From contig JAYTWR010000202.1 of NCBI GenBank assembly GCA_043743335.1, positions 32,008 to 96,007 on the forward strand: a DNA stretch of 64,000 nt, given 5' to 3'. This DNA is from UBA5216 sp043743335 (lineage in GTDB: Bacteria > Pseudomonadota > Gammaproteobacteria > Burkholderiales > SG8-41). The notes beneath the pieces are model-generated. The model was not told where the DNA came from. It worked only from the letters and a program-made list of their open reading frames with translations, and did not search any database. The number at the start of each line of letters is the position of its first letter. Position 1 is the stretch's first letter. Shown one piece after another: positions 25,253 to 34,132 of this stretch. The position numbers were made by a program, and so were the translations under genes.

Positions 25253-26947
25253 CTACTCCAGCGGCTCAACCCGCACAATTGACGCCGTATGCGTCGCACC
25301 CACCCAAAAATTCACCGGGGTCGTGCGGTTGTCACCGTACGCGCGCCGCATATTGGTTTCGTTGGGTAGCAGGTACGGTGTGATTTGGCCGGTGGCCGGG
25401 TTAAGGCGCACCACGCGGTCGGCGTATTCGGTAGCGGCCCAGGCCTCGCCGTGTTTGTCGACCCACACATCGTAGGCATAGTATTCGGGAATGCCGAGCG
25501 ACCAGGTTTGGAATTTTTCGGTGGCCGGGTCGAACATGGCCACGCGGTCGGTTTTGTTCAAGGCCACCCACACGCGGTCTTTGCTGTCGATCATGCCGCG
25601 GCGCGGCGCGGTGTCTTTCAGCGGCGTTTCCCACAGCTTGATGGCACCGGTTTTGGCATCAATGCGACCGATGTGCTCGCGGCCGAACACGGTGAACCAG
25701 CCGTTGTTTTTGGAATCCGACAATACGGTGTAGATGTTCGGGCGTGGCGTGTTGAAGGGCTCGAACTTTTCCCATTTGCCGCTCACGGTGTCGAGGCGAT
25801 ACACCGCCCACTCGCCGTTGTTGTTGACCCACACCTTGCCGTCAACCTTGTGATTTTTGGCGTTGAGGAACAGTAGCTCGGTGTGATCGGCATCGTATTC
25901 CTTGGCCAGCGGGAAGGTGATGAATTTTTCCGTTTTACGGTCAAATTTCTGCACCGCATTTTGCAAGCCATTGCCGACCCACACGTTTTCGTCCTCATCA
26001 AACTCCACATCGAGCACGCCTTTGTTGCGGCCCGGTTTGTTGACGGGAATCGGCCACTCTTTGATCTCGCCGGTACGCGGATTGAGTCGGCCGAGAATCT
26101 GCTCGCCGAAGCTGGCGTACCACGCATAGCCTTGCGAATCGACAATCACATCGTGCGGCTGGCGTGTTTTTTCCGGCAAATCAAACTCGGTGTAAACCAC
26201 GCGCGTGGCGCTGCCGGTGGGGCGCGGCAAGGTTTTGAACGGATAGGACCACGTTGCCCCTTTGCTCAGATTGATGCTCGCCAAATACTCGGCTTGCGCG
26301 CGGCGTGCTTTAAGTAACTGTGCCTGCCGCTCCGGCGTCATCGGGCCGCCGCCGATGCGTTTCAGGGGATTGGGTTGCAACATCAGCGGAAACGCGCTGG
26401 GCGGATGTTGCGACATGCGCTGAATCACATCCATAAAAGCATCGGCATCATAGTTTGTGCGCGCGATGCGTTCATAGGTGTGGCAATGATTGCAGCCGCG
26501 AATCGAGGTCTTTTGCGCCTCGGTGCCGGGCCAGCTCATCAACCACTCGGAGTTGGTGAGTTGCGAGGCCACTTCATCGGTGGTGGCTTTGCGCAATTTG
26601 AGATCCGCTTTGGCGGGCGACTGCGTGCTAACGCTGATCGCTTTGAGGCCATCCAGCGCGTAGCCCGCCGCGCGAATGCGCAGCGTGTATTGTCCCGGCT
26701 CCAGACGGCCCGTGGGGAAACGATAGTTCCCCTGCTTGTCGGTCACCACGGTGGTGGCAACCTGGGCGCCCGCGCGCTTGGCGCTGACCAACACCCCCTC
26801 CATCAAGCCTTCTTCGGTGGAACTCACTTGACCGCTTAACGCGGTGGCCGTGGCGGCAGGCTGCGTCTGCACCGAGCTACAGCCGTGGATAAAGAGCAGC
26901 GCGATCAAACCCGCGCCCAGTGCTGGCCAAAATTGCGTCTTCAACAT
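25253..26947 (-). CDS. Haem-binding lipoprotein with Cna-B-like and Vgb-like beta-propeller domains
   Basis: 564-residue multidomain lipoprotein. The lipobox is LLFIHGCSS (Cys about 23). Residues 37-115 form a carboxypeptidase-regulatory-like beta-sandwich (TVVTDKQGNYRFPTGRLEPG). A single c-type haem motif CNHCHTY lies near 151. From about residue 245 a virginiamycin-B-lyase-like propeller repeats a pattern such as EFDLPEKTRQPHDVIVDSQG, RLNPRTGEIKEWPIP and RIDAKTGAIKLWETP. The protein should sit on the periplasmic side of a membrane; with one haem it may pass electrons or bind a ligand. True streptogramin lyase activity is unlikely given the architecture. Confidence 0.82.
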   Translation of the reverse strand: MLKTQFWPALGAGLIALLFIHGCSSVQTQPAATATALSGQVSSTEEGLMEGVLVSAKRAGAQVATTVVTDKQGNYRFPTGRLEPGQYTLRIRAAGYALDGLKAISVSTQSPAKADLKLRKATTDEVASQLTNSEWLMSWPGTEAQKTSIRGCNHCHTYERIARTNYDADAFMDVIQRMSQHPPSAFPLMLQPNPLKRIGGGPMTPERQAQLLKARRAQAEYLASINLSKGATWSYPFKTLPRPTGSATRVVYTEFDLPEKTRQPHDVIVDSQGYAWYASFGEQILGRLNPRTGEIKEWPIPVNKPGRNKGVLDVEFDEDENVWVGNGLQNAVQKFDRKTEKFITFPLAKEYDADHTELLFLNAKNHKVDGKVWVNNNGEWAVYRLDTVSGKWEKFEPFNTPRPNIYTVLSDSKNNGWFTVFGREHIGRIDAKTGAIKLWETPLKDTAPRRGMIDSKDRVWVALNKTDRVAMFDPATEKFQTWSLGIPEYYAYDVWVDKHGEAWAATEYADRVVRLNPATGQITPYLLPNETNMRRAYGDNRTTPVNFWVGATHTASIVRVEPLE

Positions 26948-27061
26948 AAGCTCCCCCTTGGTAATATTCAGCGATACTTTTTGTTTCGTTGTGACAGGCT
27001 TGCGTTACGGATTATCTTATCTCACACACCGAATTCGTTGATGCGTAAATGCGAATCAAAC

Positions 27062-27077
27062 ATAACTAATTGATTTT
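27062..27077 (-). repeat. Dispersed 16-mer, AAAATCAATTAGTTAT
   Basis: One mismatch (last base) from the consensus. It lies in the divergent region between the haem lipoprotein (start 26947) and the beta-helix gene (start 27191). Minus-strand left flank is GTTTA, as at 53396. Confidence 0.8.
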
Positions 27078-27111
27078 AAACAGTTATTATAGTTGCACGG
27101 CTTAACCGTAG

Positions 27112-27142
27112 GATGCCGGTGACGAAGGAACCGCATCGGTCG
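27112..27142 (+). repeat. 31-bp dispersed repeat, copy 2 (intergenic)
   Basis: Identical over 31 bp with 21952-21982, with the same GATGCCGGT...ACCGCATC facing arms. It lies 48 bp upstream of the beta-helix gene start. Confidence 0.75.
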
Positions 27143-27190
27143 TGCTGAACAGTTACCCCATTTTTTTAAAATACGCTTACAGGAGTTTTC

Positions 27191-28135
27191 ATGAACCACA
27201 GCAAAGCCCGCGTTTTTGTCGCCCGCCTGTTGGTGCGCGCCAGCCTGTGTAGTCTGGCGCTAATGGCTCAACCCGCAGGCGCAGCCACGATGATCGTGGA
27301 TTGCGACGCGGGCGGCTCCATCATGGCCGCTTTAGCTGGCGTGAAACCCGGCGACACCGTGCTGGTCAGCGGGGCCTGTAAAGAGCACGTCAACATCGCG
27401 CCGGAAATCGTCAAGATCACACTCGACGGGCAAAAGAAAACCACGATACAGCACCCCGGCGCGGGCGCAGCGTCACCGCATACGCTCTACAACCGCGGCA
27501 AGGAAATCACCATCAAGGGCTTTACCGTCACCGGCGGCATGGACGGCATTCATCTCTCAGGCCCGGCATCGGCGGTGATCGACGGCAATATCGTCGTCAA
27601 AAACAGCGGGCGCGGCATCCACATCGACAAAGGCAGCATCGCGCGCATCCTCAACACCACGGTGCAGGACAGCGGCGGCATTGGCATCGATATCACCGGC
27701 GCGTCGTATGCCTACATCGGCGTATTTATCCCGCGCGTGCCGGCGCTCGCGCCCAACATTATCCGCAACAACGGCGGCCCCGGCATCAACATCGAACGTA
27801 CCTCCGGCGCGTGGATCGTGGGCAACACCATCAGTAACAACACAGAGGCCGGCATCGCCGTGCACCGCAATTCCCAAGCCGACGTGATCGCCAACGCGAT
27901 CAACGCCAACGGCGGCGACGCCATCGCCGTCAGCTACAACAGCGGCGTGAACTTTGACAGCGCACCGCGCCGCGACGGCCCCAACCAAACCGCCGCCGGG
28001 CAAAGCAATGGCGGTGTGGCGATACGCTGTGGGGTCGGCGGCTACGTTGACGGGCCTGTCGGCACGCTGGCGGGTACGCAGGGGGTGAAGGTGATTGATA
28101 CGGGTTGTGTGGATCGGGTTACGGCGGGGCGCTGA
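27191..28135 (+). CDS. Exported right-handed parallel beta-helix protein
   Basis: 314-residue protein with a signal peptide (LLVRASLCSLALMAQPAGA) and then rungs of a pectate-lyase-like beta-helix. Repeats of the type KEITIKGFTVTGGMDGIHLS, NSGRGIHIDKGS, DSGGIGIDITG, NNGGPGINIERTS and NNTEAGIAVHRNS each supply one coil (PbH1/NosD pattern). A good ribosome site (CAGGAG) precedes the ATG. There is no visible catalytic dyad for a known lyase, so it may be a structural or carbohydrate-binding surface protein. Confidence 0.8.
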   Translation: MNHSKARVFVARLLVRASLCSLALMAQPAGAATMIVDCDAGGSIMAALAGVKPGDTVLVSGACKEHVNIAPEIVKITLDGQKKTTIQHPGAGAASPHTLYNRGKEITIKGFTVTGGMDGIHLSGPASAVIDGNIVVKNSGRGIHIDKGSIARILNTTVQDSGGIGIDITGASYAYIGVFIPRVPALAPNIIRNNGGPGINIERTSGAWIVGNTISNNTEAGIAVHRNSQADVIANAINANGGDAIAVSYNSGVNFDSAPRRDGPNQTAAGQSNGGVAIRCGVGGYVDGPVGTLAGTQGVKVIDTGCVDRVTAGR

Positions 28136-28206
28136 GTGGGGGCGTGGGCATTATGACGCGCCGCGCGTCGCCCGCCTTCGCAATGCCGAATCGGCATCAA
28201 TGCGCT

Positions 28207-29562
28207 TCAAATCGTAGCGCGCCCCACCACCGTCATCACCTTCGCTAGCGTCCCCGCCGTCTCAAAGCGCCGCAGCGCCTCAAACAGCGGCTGCGTTTCG
28301 TGACCCAACACGGGTTCAACCAAACCCGCGAACTTGCTTTGCATCCCCGCCCAGCTCATGGGGTTGCCGGGGTTGCCGGGGTTACCCAAGGCGAGCGGCA
28401 CGCTCTCGCGCAGCGTGCGGCCATCCTTGAGATGCACTTCGACGTAGCCTTCGGTGAGTTCGGTGCCCGGTTGTTCGGCCACTTCGCATTTTGCAATCAA
28501 TGCGCGCACTTGCGGATCGCGCAGGCGCGTGTCAGAAAAATCGCTTTCCACCGCCGCGTAGCCCGCTAGCCCCAGCGCCGCGCAATAGGCGACGCTGAAT
28601 TTGCCTTCGAGCGGGGTTTGCGGGTTGGGTTTGGCAGCGACGGCGAGCGTCATGGGGGATGCGCCCAGCACGATGCGTTGGATCAGGCCCGGTTGCACGC
28701 TGGCGCTGATCTTGCGCGCGGCGTCGACGCAGGCGTGCGTAGCTTTGCAGCAGGCGTAGGGCTTGTAGGCGTTACGCAGCAACGCTAGGCCAGCGGAGAA
28801 TTCTGTCGGTTCGATTTTGACAGAGCGATCCTGCACCAGCGTGGCGGAAATGCCGTTCTCGGCATCGAGCAAGTGCGTAGCGGCCTCGAAGCCTTCGCGC
28901 GCTATGTCGGCGGCGAGCAAGCCGTCCATCGCGGCCTTGCCCAGGTGAAACGGCTTGCTCATGGTGCCGAAAGAGGCGTTGAGTCCGCTGACCGTGGTGC
29001 CCGCGACGCCGAGTGCGTGCGCGATTTGCCCGCGATCCAGCCCCAGCAACACGGCCGCTGTCGCGGCCGATGAAAAGCGGCCAAACACCGAGCTCGGATG
29101 AAAGCCCTTGTATTGCAGCTTGCGGCCAAAGCCCCCTGCGCCAAGCCGCGCGGAGATTTCAAAGCCGGTGATGTAGGCGGCCAAGGCTTCGCGCTCGTTT
29201 TTACCGTGCTCTTGCGCCAGCGCGAGTGCCACCGCCCACGTCGGGCCGCTGATGTGGCCTGCACCGTCGAGGTGGGTGTCGTCGTAATCCATGCAGTGCG
29301 ACATGGTGCCGTTGGCGAGCACGGCGGCGGCGGGCGACACCGTTGGGCCTAGCAACATGCGCGCTTTGCCTTGCGGGCCCCAGCGCAGTGCTACCCGGCG
29401 CGCTGCGCCTGCGGCGGGTTCGTTCACCGCGCCCAAGGCCACGCCGAACCAATCCACCAGCGCCATTTTGGCGGCGTCCAGCACTTCGGGGGCGTAGTGG
29501 CGTGTGGGCGCGGCGGCAATGAAGTTGACGGCGGCGTCGCTGATGGGGGTGGTTTGGGTCAT
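28207..29562 (-). CDS. MmgE/PrpD family protein
   Basis: 451-residue member of the MmgE/PrpD (2-methylcitrate dehydratase-related) family: VDWFGVALGAVNEPAAGAAR, THLDGAGHISGPTWAVALAL, GFHPSSVFGRFSSAATAAVL and YKPYACCKATHACVDAARK, all typical. An insertion of three GNP triplets (GNPGNPGNP, 28361-28387) arises from a 9-bp tandem repeat. It lies at the end of a minus-strand organic-acid cluster. In such clusters these enzymes probably dehydrate or isomerise hydroxy-acids; true PrpD activity cannot be assumed. A paralogue lies at 58373. Confidence 0.87.
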   Translation of the reverse strand: MTQTTPISDAAVNFIAAAPTRHYAPEVLDAAKMALVDWFGVALGAVNEPAAGAARRVALRWGPQGKARMLLGPTVSPAAAVLANGTMSHCMDYDDTHLDGAGHISGPTWAVALALAQEHGKNEREALAAYITGFEISARLGAGGFGRKLQYKGFHPSSVFGRFSSAATAAVLLGLDRGQIAHALGVAGTTVSGLNASFGTMSKPFHLGKAAMDGLLAADIAREGFEAATHLLDAENGISATLVQDRSVKIEPTEFSAGLALLRNAYKPYACCKATHACVDAARKISASVQPGLIQRIVLGASPMTLAVAAKPNPQTPLEGKFSVAYCAALGLAGYAAVESDFSDTRLRDPQVRALIAKCEVAEQPGTELTEGYVEVHLKDGRTLRESVPLALGNPGNPGNPMSWAGMQSKFAGLVEPVLGHETQPLFEALRRFETAGTLAKVMTVVGRATI

Positions 29563-29616
29563 GGGGTTCTCCGGATAACGAACTGGCTGCTATGGGTGTC
29601 GAATAGAGACACGGAA

Positions 29617-29730
29617 CTACCGCTTCATCGCGGCAATCTTCTTCGCCAGCCGCGCGCCGACTTTATCAATGTCGATCACGAAGCGTTCGTGCCCGCACTC
29701 GCCGGCAAGTTCCATTTCGTCGTAGACCAT
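29617..29730 (-). CDS. Short ORF of unknown function (37 aa)
   Basis: ATG at 29730, coding for MVYDEMELAGECGHERFVID and a basic end (KVGARLAKKIAAMKR), stop TAG at 29617-29619. The frame is also open for ten codons upstream, through the 16-mer repeat. I recognise no family. Codon choice is like that of neighbouring genes, so it could be a small protein or the tail of a lost gene. Confidence 0.3.
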   Translation of the reverse strand: MVYDEMELAGECGHERFVIDIDKVGARLAKKIAAMKR

Positions 29731-29745
29731 AATCTTGAACTTAAT

Positions 29746-29761
29746 GTAACTAATTGATTTT
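29746..29761 (-). repeat. Dispersed 16-mer, exact copy AAAATCAATTAGTTAC
   Basis: Same orientation as the hydroxy-acid dehydrogenase gene, 20 bp after its stop codon. The following bases ATTAA match the copy at 12288. Confidence 0.85.
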
Positions 29762-29781
29762 AATAGGTTTTATTTGGTTTA

Positions 29782-30957
29782 TCACATACCACGCGGCGCT
29801 ACCGTCACGTGCTGCGGGCCGATCTCCGCCACTGTGTTGCAGGAGATATTCGCTAGGCCGCGGCTGATTTCACCGCGATAAATATCCAGCGCGCGACTCG
29901 CGCCGTCGTAGCCCGCTGCGGCTGTGCCGTAGAGCGTGCTGCGGCCGATCAACACAAACTTTGCGCCCAGCGCCAGCGCTTTGACCACATCGCTGCCGCG
30001 GCGCACGCCGCTGTCGAACACGATGGTGGTGCGGTCGCCCACCGCTTTGACGATTTCTGGCAGCACTTCAATCGGCGCAGGCGCGGCGTCGCAATTGCGT
30101 CCGCCGTGATTCGACACGATGATGCCGTCTGCACCGCACTCCACCGATTTTTCTGCGTCGTCGGGATGCAGCAGGCCTTTTACCAGCAGCTTGCCGGGCC
30201 AAATGTCGCGCAACGCTTTGAGGTCGTCCCAGTTGAGCGAATCGCTGCGCGTTTCTTTGTTGCCGCCGTAGGCGGTGGTGATTTTGCCTTTGAGTTCGTC
30301 GGGGAAATTCACGCGCTCGGGCATGCCGCCGTTGGCGATGTAGCGCCCCAGCACGCTCAGCATCCAGCGCGGATGCGTCAGCACGTCCATGGTGTTGCGG
30401 CTGTTGTAACTGAAGGGCACGGAGAAACCGTTGCGCCTGTTGTATTCACGGTTACCGGCCACGGCGCCGTCCACCGTCACCAGCAGCGCCTCGAAACCTG
30501 CCGCCGAGGCGCGCCGCACCAGTTGATGCGACAGCTTGCGGTCGGCCCACATATAAAGCTGCATCCACAGCGTGCCGCCGACATCGCCAGCGATTTCTTC
30601 CATGCTGGTGATAGAGCCGGTGGCGAGCGAGAACGGCACGCCAGCATCGCGCGCGGCGCGGGCGAGTTCAAGCTCGCCCTTGTACCACATCATGCCGGCA
30701 GCACCGGTGGGGGCGATGCCGATGGGCATTTTGTGCTGTTTGCCGTAGAGCGTGGTGTCGAGCTTGCGCTGCGAGACATCCACCAGCATGCGCGGGCGGA
30801 ACTGAATGCGTTCAAACGCCTCGCGGTTGTTGCGCAGCGCGACTTCTTCTTCCGTGCCGCGATCGACAAATTCAAACAGCCACTTGGGCAAGCGCCGCTT
30901 AGCCATGTCGCGCAAATCAAAAATATTGTGTGCGTCCGCGACGTCCGGAAAAATCAT
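29782..30957 (-). CDS. FMN-dependent alpha-hydroxy-acid dehydrogenase (LldD/MdlB family)
   Basis: 391-residue TIM-barrel flavoprotein oxidising 2-hydroxy-acids to 2-oxo-acids. It has FEFVDRGTEEEVALRNN at the N-terminus, MPIGIAPTGAAGMMW, LATGSITSMEEIA, LLVKGLLHPDDA and the catalytic-histidine loop VSNHGGRNCD (usually GGRQLD; the last part differs), then FDSGVRRGSDVVKALALGA. L-lactate and mandelate dehydrogenases are the closest patterns. It sits between the HpaI aldolase and MmgE/PrpD genes, consistent with hydroxy-acid degradation. Confidence 0.9.
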   Translation of the reverse strand: MIFPDVADAHNIFDLRDMAKRRLPKWLFEFVDRGTEEEVALRNNREAFERIQFRPRMLVDVSQRKLDTTLYGKQHKMPIGIAPTGAAGMMWYKGELELARAARDAGVPFSLATGSITSMEEIAGDVGGTLWMQLYMWADRKLSHQLVRRASAAGFEALLVTVDGAVAGNREYNRRNGFSVPFSYNSRNTMDVLTHPRWMLSVLGRYIANGGMPERVNFPDELKGKITTAYGGNKETRSDSLNWDDLKALRDIWPGKLLVKGLLHPDDAEKSVECGADGIIVSNHGGRNCDAAPAPIEVLPEIVKAVGDRTTIVFDSGVRRGSDVVKALALGAKFVLIGRSTLYGTAAAGYDGASRALDIYRGEISRGLANISCNTVAEIGPQHVTVAPRGM

Positions 30958-30972
30958 GATGTTCCCCTTTTT

Positions 30973-31005
30973 GCGTTCAATGTGCGTTCAATGTGCATTC
31001 AATCG
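30973..31005. repeat. 11-bp tandem repeat, three units
   Basis: GCGTTCAATGT twice, then GCATTCAATCG. The array starts 15 bp upstream of the hydroxy-acid dehydrogenase start codon, so copy number could affect its promoter spacing. Confidence 0.7.
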
Positions 31006-31080
31006 GTGTTCGGGTGCAGACCGGGCGATTGTAGAAGACCCGGCCGGTCACGCACAACGAATTGCGTGCGAGACCACTAT

Positions 31081-31096
31081 GTAACTAATTGATTTT
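31081..31096 (-). repeat. Dispersed 16-mer, exact copy AAAATCAATTAGTTAC
   Basis: Same orientation as the HpaI aldolase gene, 19 bp after its stop codon. Left flank CAATA. Confidence 0.85.
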
Positions 31097-31115
31097 ATTG
31101 TATTTTTGTTTTCTG

Positions 31116-31925
31116 TTACGGCGTGCGCACGCCGATAGATTTCAGCCGCGCCTGCGCGCGATCGGCGCGGGCTTTGAGCCCGTCGTGATAGGTACTCAAG
31201 TCGGTGCCCGGCAGATTCAGCACTTTGCAGCCGAGTTGATAGTACTCGCTGATCTGCGCTTCGGTTTCCGCCGAGCCGCGCGCGAGTTTGCCGTGCTGGT
31301 TGCAGGCGTCGGCGATTTTTTTCACCACCGCCTTGAATTGCGGATGATCGAGCTGCAAATGGATGCCCAGCCGCGCGCTCAAATCCGAGTGCCCATAGGC
31401 GATCATGTCGATGCCCTCGACCGCGGCAATGGCTTCAACGTTTTCGAGGCCCTCCAGCGATTCAATCGACGGGCACAGAATAATGTTGTCGTTGGCCCAC
31501 GGGCTGTATTCGGTGTGATAGCGCGCGCCGAAACCTTTGTAATGCGTGTGCGAACCCATTTGCGAAATGCCGCGATTGCCGATGGGTGGATACTTGGCGA
31601 GTTGCACCATCGCGCGCGCTTCGGCTGCGGTGTCTACGTCCGAGATTTGTATGCCCATGATGCCCTGATCGAGAATCGCCGGAATCAGGTTAATGAAAGA
31701 TTTGTGGATGCGCACAATCGGCGACACTTGGGTGGCGGCAAACCAGCCAGCGAGATTGGCAATGGTTTCCAGATCGAACGCGCCATGCTCCATGTCGATC
31801 ATGCAGTAGTCAAAGCCGGACGATTCAATGATCCACGGCACGCCGCGCGTGGCAAACTCTTTGAGTCCGGTGCCCAGCGCCGCCCGCCCTTCACGCACGG
31901 CCCGTCGGATGCTATTTTCTTTCAC
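31116..31925 (-). CDS. HpcH/HpaI family aldolase
   Basis: 269-residue class II (metal-dependent) aldolase fold: LGTGLKEFATRGVPWIIESS, FDYCMIDMEHGAFD, SPIVRIHKS, GIMGIQISDVDTAAEARAMV and LCPSIESLEGLENVEAIAAV (metal ligands in the E-x-D pattern). Relatives cleave 2-keto-4-hydroxy-acids to pyruvate plus an aldehyde. With the hydroxy-acid dehydrogenase and a transporter next to it, it fits breakdown of an imported hydroxy-dicarboxylate or aromatic ring-cleavage product. Confidence 0.88.
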   Translation of the reverse strand: MKENSIRRAVREGRAALGTGLKEFATRGVPWIIESSGFDYCMIDMEHGAFDLETIANLAGWFAATQVSPIVRIHKSFINLIPAILDQGIMGIQISDVDTAAEARAMVQLAKYPPIGNRGISQMGSHTHYKGFGARYHTEYSPWANDNIILCPSIESLEGLENVEAIAAVEGIDMIAYGHSDLSARLGIHLQLDHPQFKAVVKKIADACNQHGKLARGSAETEAQISEYYQLGCKVLNLPGTDLSTYHDGLKARADRAQARLKSIGVRTP

Positions 31926-31964
31926 CTGAAATCTCCCGTTGGTGTGTGCCGCGATGGTACACGC

Positions 31965-33221
31965 TCAATCCAGCCGCCGCAGATTGGGCACGAGCACGGC
32001 AATGGCAGCCATCATCACCATGGCGATGATCGCGTAAGCGCCCAACGCCATGGGCGCGCCAAAGCGCTCGGCCACCGCACCCGCCAGAAAATTGCCGATC
32101 GGCAGGCTCACCACCACCCCAGCGCGCAGCCCCATCACGCGACCACGCATGGCTGGCGTGGTGTGACCCAAAATCAAAGTGGCGATCACGGTCCAGGCGA
32201 TAGCCTGCGCCAGCCCCGCCACGAACACAAACGCCAGCGACAGCGGGTACCAACCCGACATCGCAAACAGCAGCAACGACGCCGGCCACACGAGGCCGCT
32301 GGCGATCACCAGCCGTCCTTTGCGCTTGACGTTGCCCTGCGACACCACCCAAATGCCCGCCGCCAGCGCGCCCACACCCGCCATCGCTGTGAGCATGCCG
32401 TAGCCGGTGGGGCCGGCATTGAGGATGTAGCGCGCAAACAGGGGCAAGAAGGAATACCGATACGGTGCCGCCAGCAAATTCAGCAAACAGGCAATCACCA
32501 GCAACACCAGCACCGTGTGGTTGCTCCACACATAACGCAACCCGCCGGCGAGGCTTTGCGCTGCCGATTCGCGTACTGCGGGTGCCGTGGGCACCGCTCG
32601 CTGCATGCGCCACAGCACGACCAAATCCAGAAAGTAAATCAGCGAAATCAGCACATACGCGCCGACCATGCCCAATGTCGGAATCAGCAAGCCGCCCAGC
32701 GCGGGCCCGACCACCACCGTCACCTCGTTGGCCACGGCATTCAGCGCAATGGCGTTGGTGAGGTCTTCTTTGCCCACCAAATCGGGCACCAAGGCTTGGC
32801 GCGTGGGGTTATCCAGCGCCCATGTCAGGCTGCTCAACAGCGCCAGCGTAATCACATGCCACAGTGCGAGCCAGCCGCCGGCAAACAGAATCAGCATCAT
32901 GGCCGACACCACAAAATTCACCAGCGCTGCGATGATGAGCAACAGCCGCCGATCCACCCGATCCGCAATCACACCCATGAACGGCGCGGCGATGTAGCCA
33001 GCCATTTTGCTGCCGGCGACGATGCCCACCATCAGCGGCGAATCGGTCAGCTCCAGCGTGAGCCAGCCCACCACCACCATATCCGCCCAGCGTGCGGTGG
33101 ACGACAGCAGCGTCGCCATCCACAACAGGCGAAAACCACGATGGCGCAGCGCGGCGATTTGCGGCATGCGGCCCAGATGGGCCAGATGGGCCAGACGGGC
33201 CAGCACCATAACCCACGCCAT
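31965..33221 (-). CDS. Major facilitator superfamily transporter (EntS/DHA-like)
   Basis: 418-residue membrane protein with about twelve hydrophobic helices and MFS motifs: FMGVIADRVDRRLLL (motif A) and the EntS-like LDNPTRQALVPDLVGKEDL. The N-terminal RLAHLAHLGR comes from a 10-bp tandem repeat (about 33172-33201) just before the conserved start, so the true start could be the Met of MPQIAALRHRGF. Its ATG overlaps the metallo-hydrolase stop by one base (TAATG). It probably exports or imports a small molecule made or used by the cluster. Confidence 0.87.
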   Translation of the reverse strand: MAWVMVLARLAHLAHLGRMPQIAALRHRGFRLLWMATLLSSTARWADMVVVGWLTLELTDSPLMVGIVAGSKMAGYIAAPFMGVIADRVDRRLLLIIAALVNFVVSAMMLILFAGGWLALWHVITLALLSSLTWALDNPTRQALVPDLVGKEDLTNAIALNAVANEVTVVVGPALGGLLIPTLGMVGAYVLISLIYFLDLVVLWRMQRAVPTAPAVRESAAQSLAGGLRYVWSNHTVLVLLVIACLLNLLAAPYRYSFLPLFARYILNAGPTGYGMLTAMAGVGALAAGIWVVSQGNVKRKGRLVIASGLVWPASLLLFAMSGWYPLSLAFVFVAGLAQAIAWTVIATLILGHTTPAMRGRVMGLRAGVVVSLPIGNFLAGAVAERFGAPMALGAYAIIAMVMMAAIAVLVPNLRRLD

Positions 33222-34084
33222 TAAAGTGCGAGAAACCTGAATTCAAACGTATCGCGAAACGAGGCGATATGCCCTGCCGTCGTGCCGGGAAAATGCGTCG
33301 GGATAATCAGCGTATCGGTATTCACGTGCTCGCGAAAAAACTTCCAGCGCGTGGCGGCGGATTCTTTTACGTCGAAACAAAAGCACGAGCTCCAGTCGGG
33401 CTGTAGCACTTGCGCGCAGTGGTGCATCATATCGCCCGTAAATAGCGCGCGCTCGCCGCCGGATTTCAAATCAACGCACACATGGCCCGGCGAGTGGCCG
33501 GGCGTGGGCACCAGCGACAATTCGTCGGACAACACAAATGCGTCGTCAACCAGCAAGGCCTGCCCCGCCTTGACGATGGGCTCCACACAGTCTTCGTGCA
33601 CGGCGGCGAAGCCGGGTTCGGCGGCCTGTTTCCAGTGCTCGTACTCGCGCTTGCTGAACACGTACTTGGCGTTGGGGAACGTCGGCACAAGGCGGCCATC
33701 ACGCAGCCGCGTGTTCCAGCCAACATGATCCACATGCAAGTGCGTGCAGAACACGTAGTCGATATCCTCGAACTTGAGCCCGTGCTGCGCAAAGCCGTCG
33801 AGCCACGGTTTTTTGTCGAACAACAATGGCGGTGGTCGCCGTTGATGTTCGCCGACGCAGGTGTCGATCAACGCGGTGCAACGCGGCGTGCGCACCACAA
33901 AGGTTTGATAGGTGATGCACAGCAAATCTTGCGCGCGCGCATAAGCGAAATCCGGCACCAGCGCCATCACCTCGGCCAGCTTTTCTGGCGTGGCGCCGGG
34001 AAACATCGTCGCTGGCGCGCGCCACGGGCCTTCACGTTCAATAATACTGGACACACTGACTGCGCCTATTTTGACGGGCTTCAT
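33221..34084 (-). CDS. Metallo-beta-lactamase-fold hydrolase
   Basis: 287-residue MBL-fold protein. The zinc motif is FCTHLHVDHVGW (HxHxDH), followed by TPGHSPGHVCVD and LFTGDMMHHCAQV, which supply the further histidines and bridging aspartate; a final IPTHFPGT carries the last His. The pattern suits lactonases of the AHL/AttM-like group or glyoxalase II-like enzymes. No signal peptide. It is co-directional and overlapping with the MFS gene, so hydrolysis of a lactone or ester transported by that protein is a reasonable guess. Confidence 0.88.
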   Translation of the reverse strand: MKPVKIGAVSVSSIIEREGPWRAPATMFPGATPEKLAEVMALVPDFAYARAQDLLCITYQTFVVRTPRCTALIDTCVGEHQRRPPPLLFDKKPWLDGFAQHGLKFEDIDYVFCTHLHVDHVGWNTRLRDGRLVPTFPNAKYVFSKREYEHWKQAAEPGFAAVHEDCVEPIVKAGQALLVDDAFVLSDELSLVPTPGHSPGHVCVDLKSGGERALFTGDMMHHCAQVLQPDWSSCFCFDVKESAATRWKFFREHVNTDTLIIPTHFPGTTAGHIASFRDTFEFRFLAL

Positions 34085-34105
34085 GGGAATCCTTAAATAC
34101 CGTTT

Positions 34106-34121
34106 AAAATCAATTAGTTAC
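34106..34121 (+). repeat. Dispersed 16-mer, exact copy AAAATCAATTAGTTAC
   Basis: Opposite orientation to the flanking genes, beginning 22 bases from the start codon edge of the metallo-hydrolase (34084) and 11 bp after the CaiB stop. The copy at 63548 has the same offset and polarity from the GFA start at 63526. Confidence 0.85.
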
Positions 34122-34132
34122 GAAACAATACT

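Noticed and set aside
30106..31092. 328-codon plus-strand open frame
   Set aside because: Antisense to the hydroxy-acid dehydrogenase; no recognisable domain.
31089..33224. 711-codon plus-strand open frame
   Set aside because: It lies antisense over the HpaI aldolase and MFS genes; its product is rich in His, Arg and Gln with no domain, as expected for a complement of GC-rich coding DNA.
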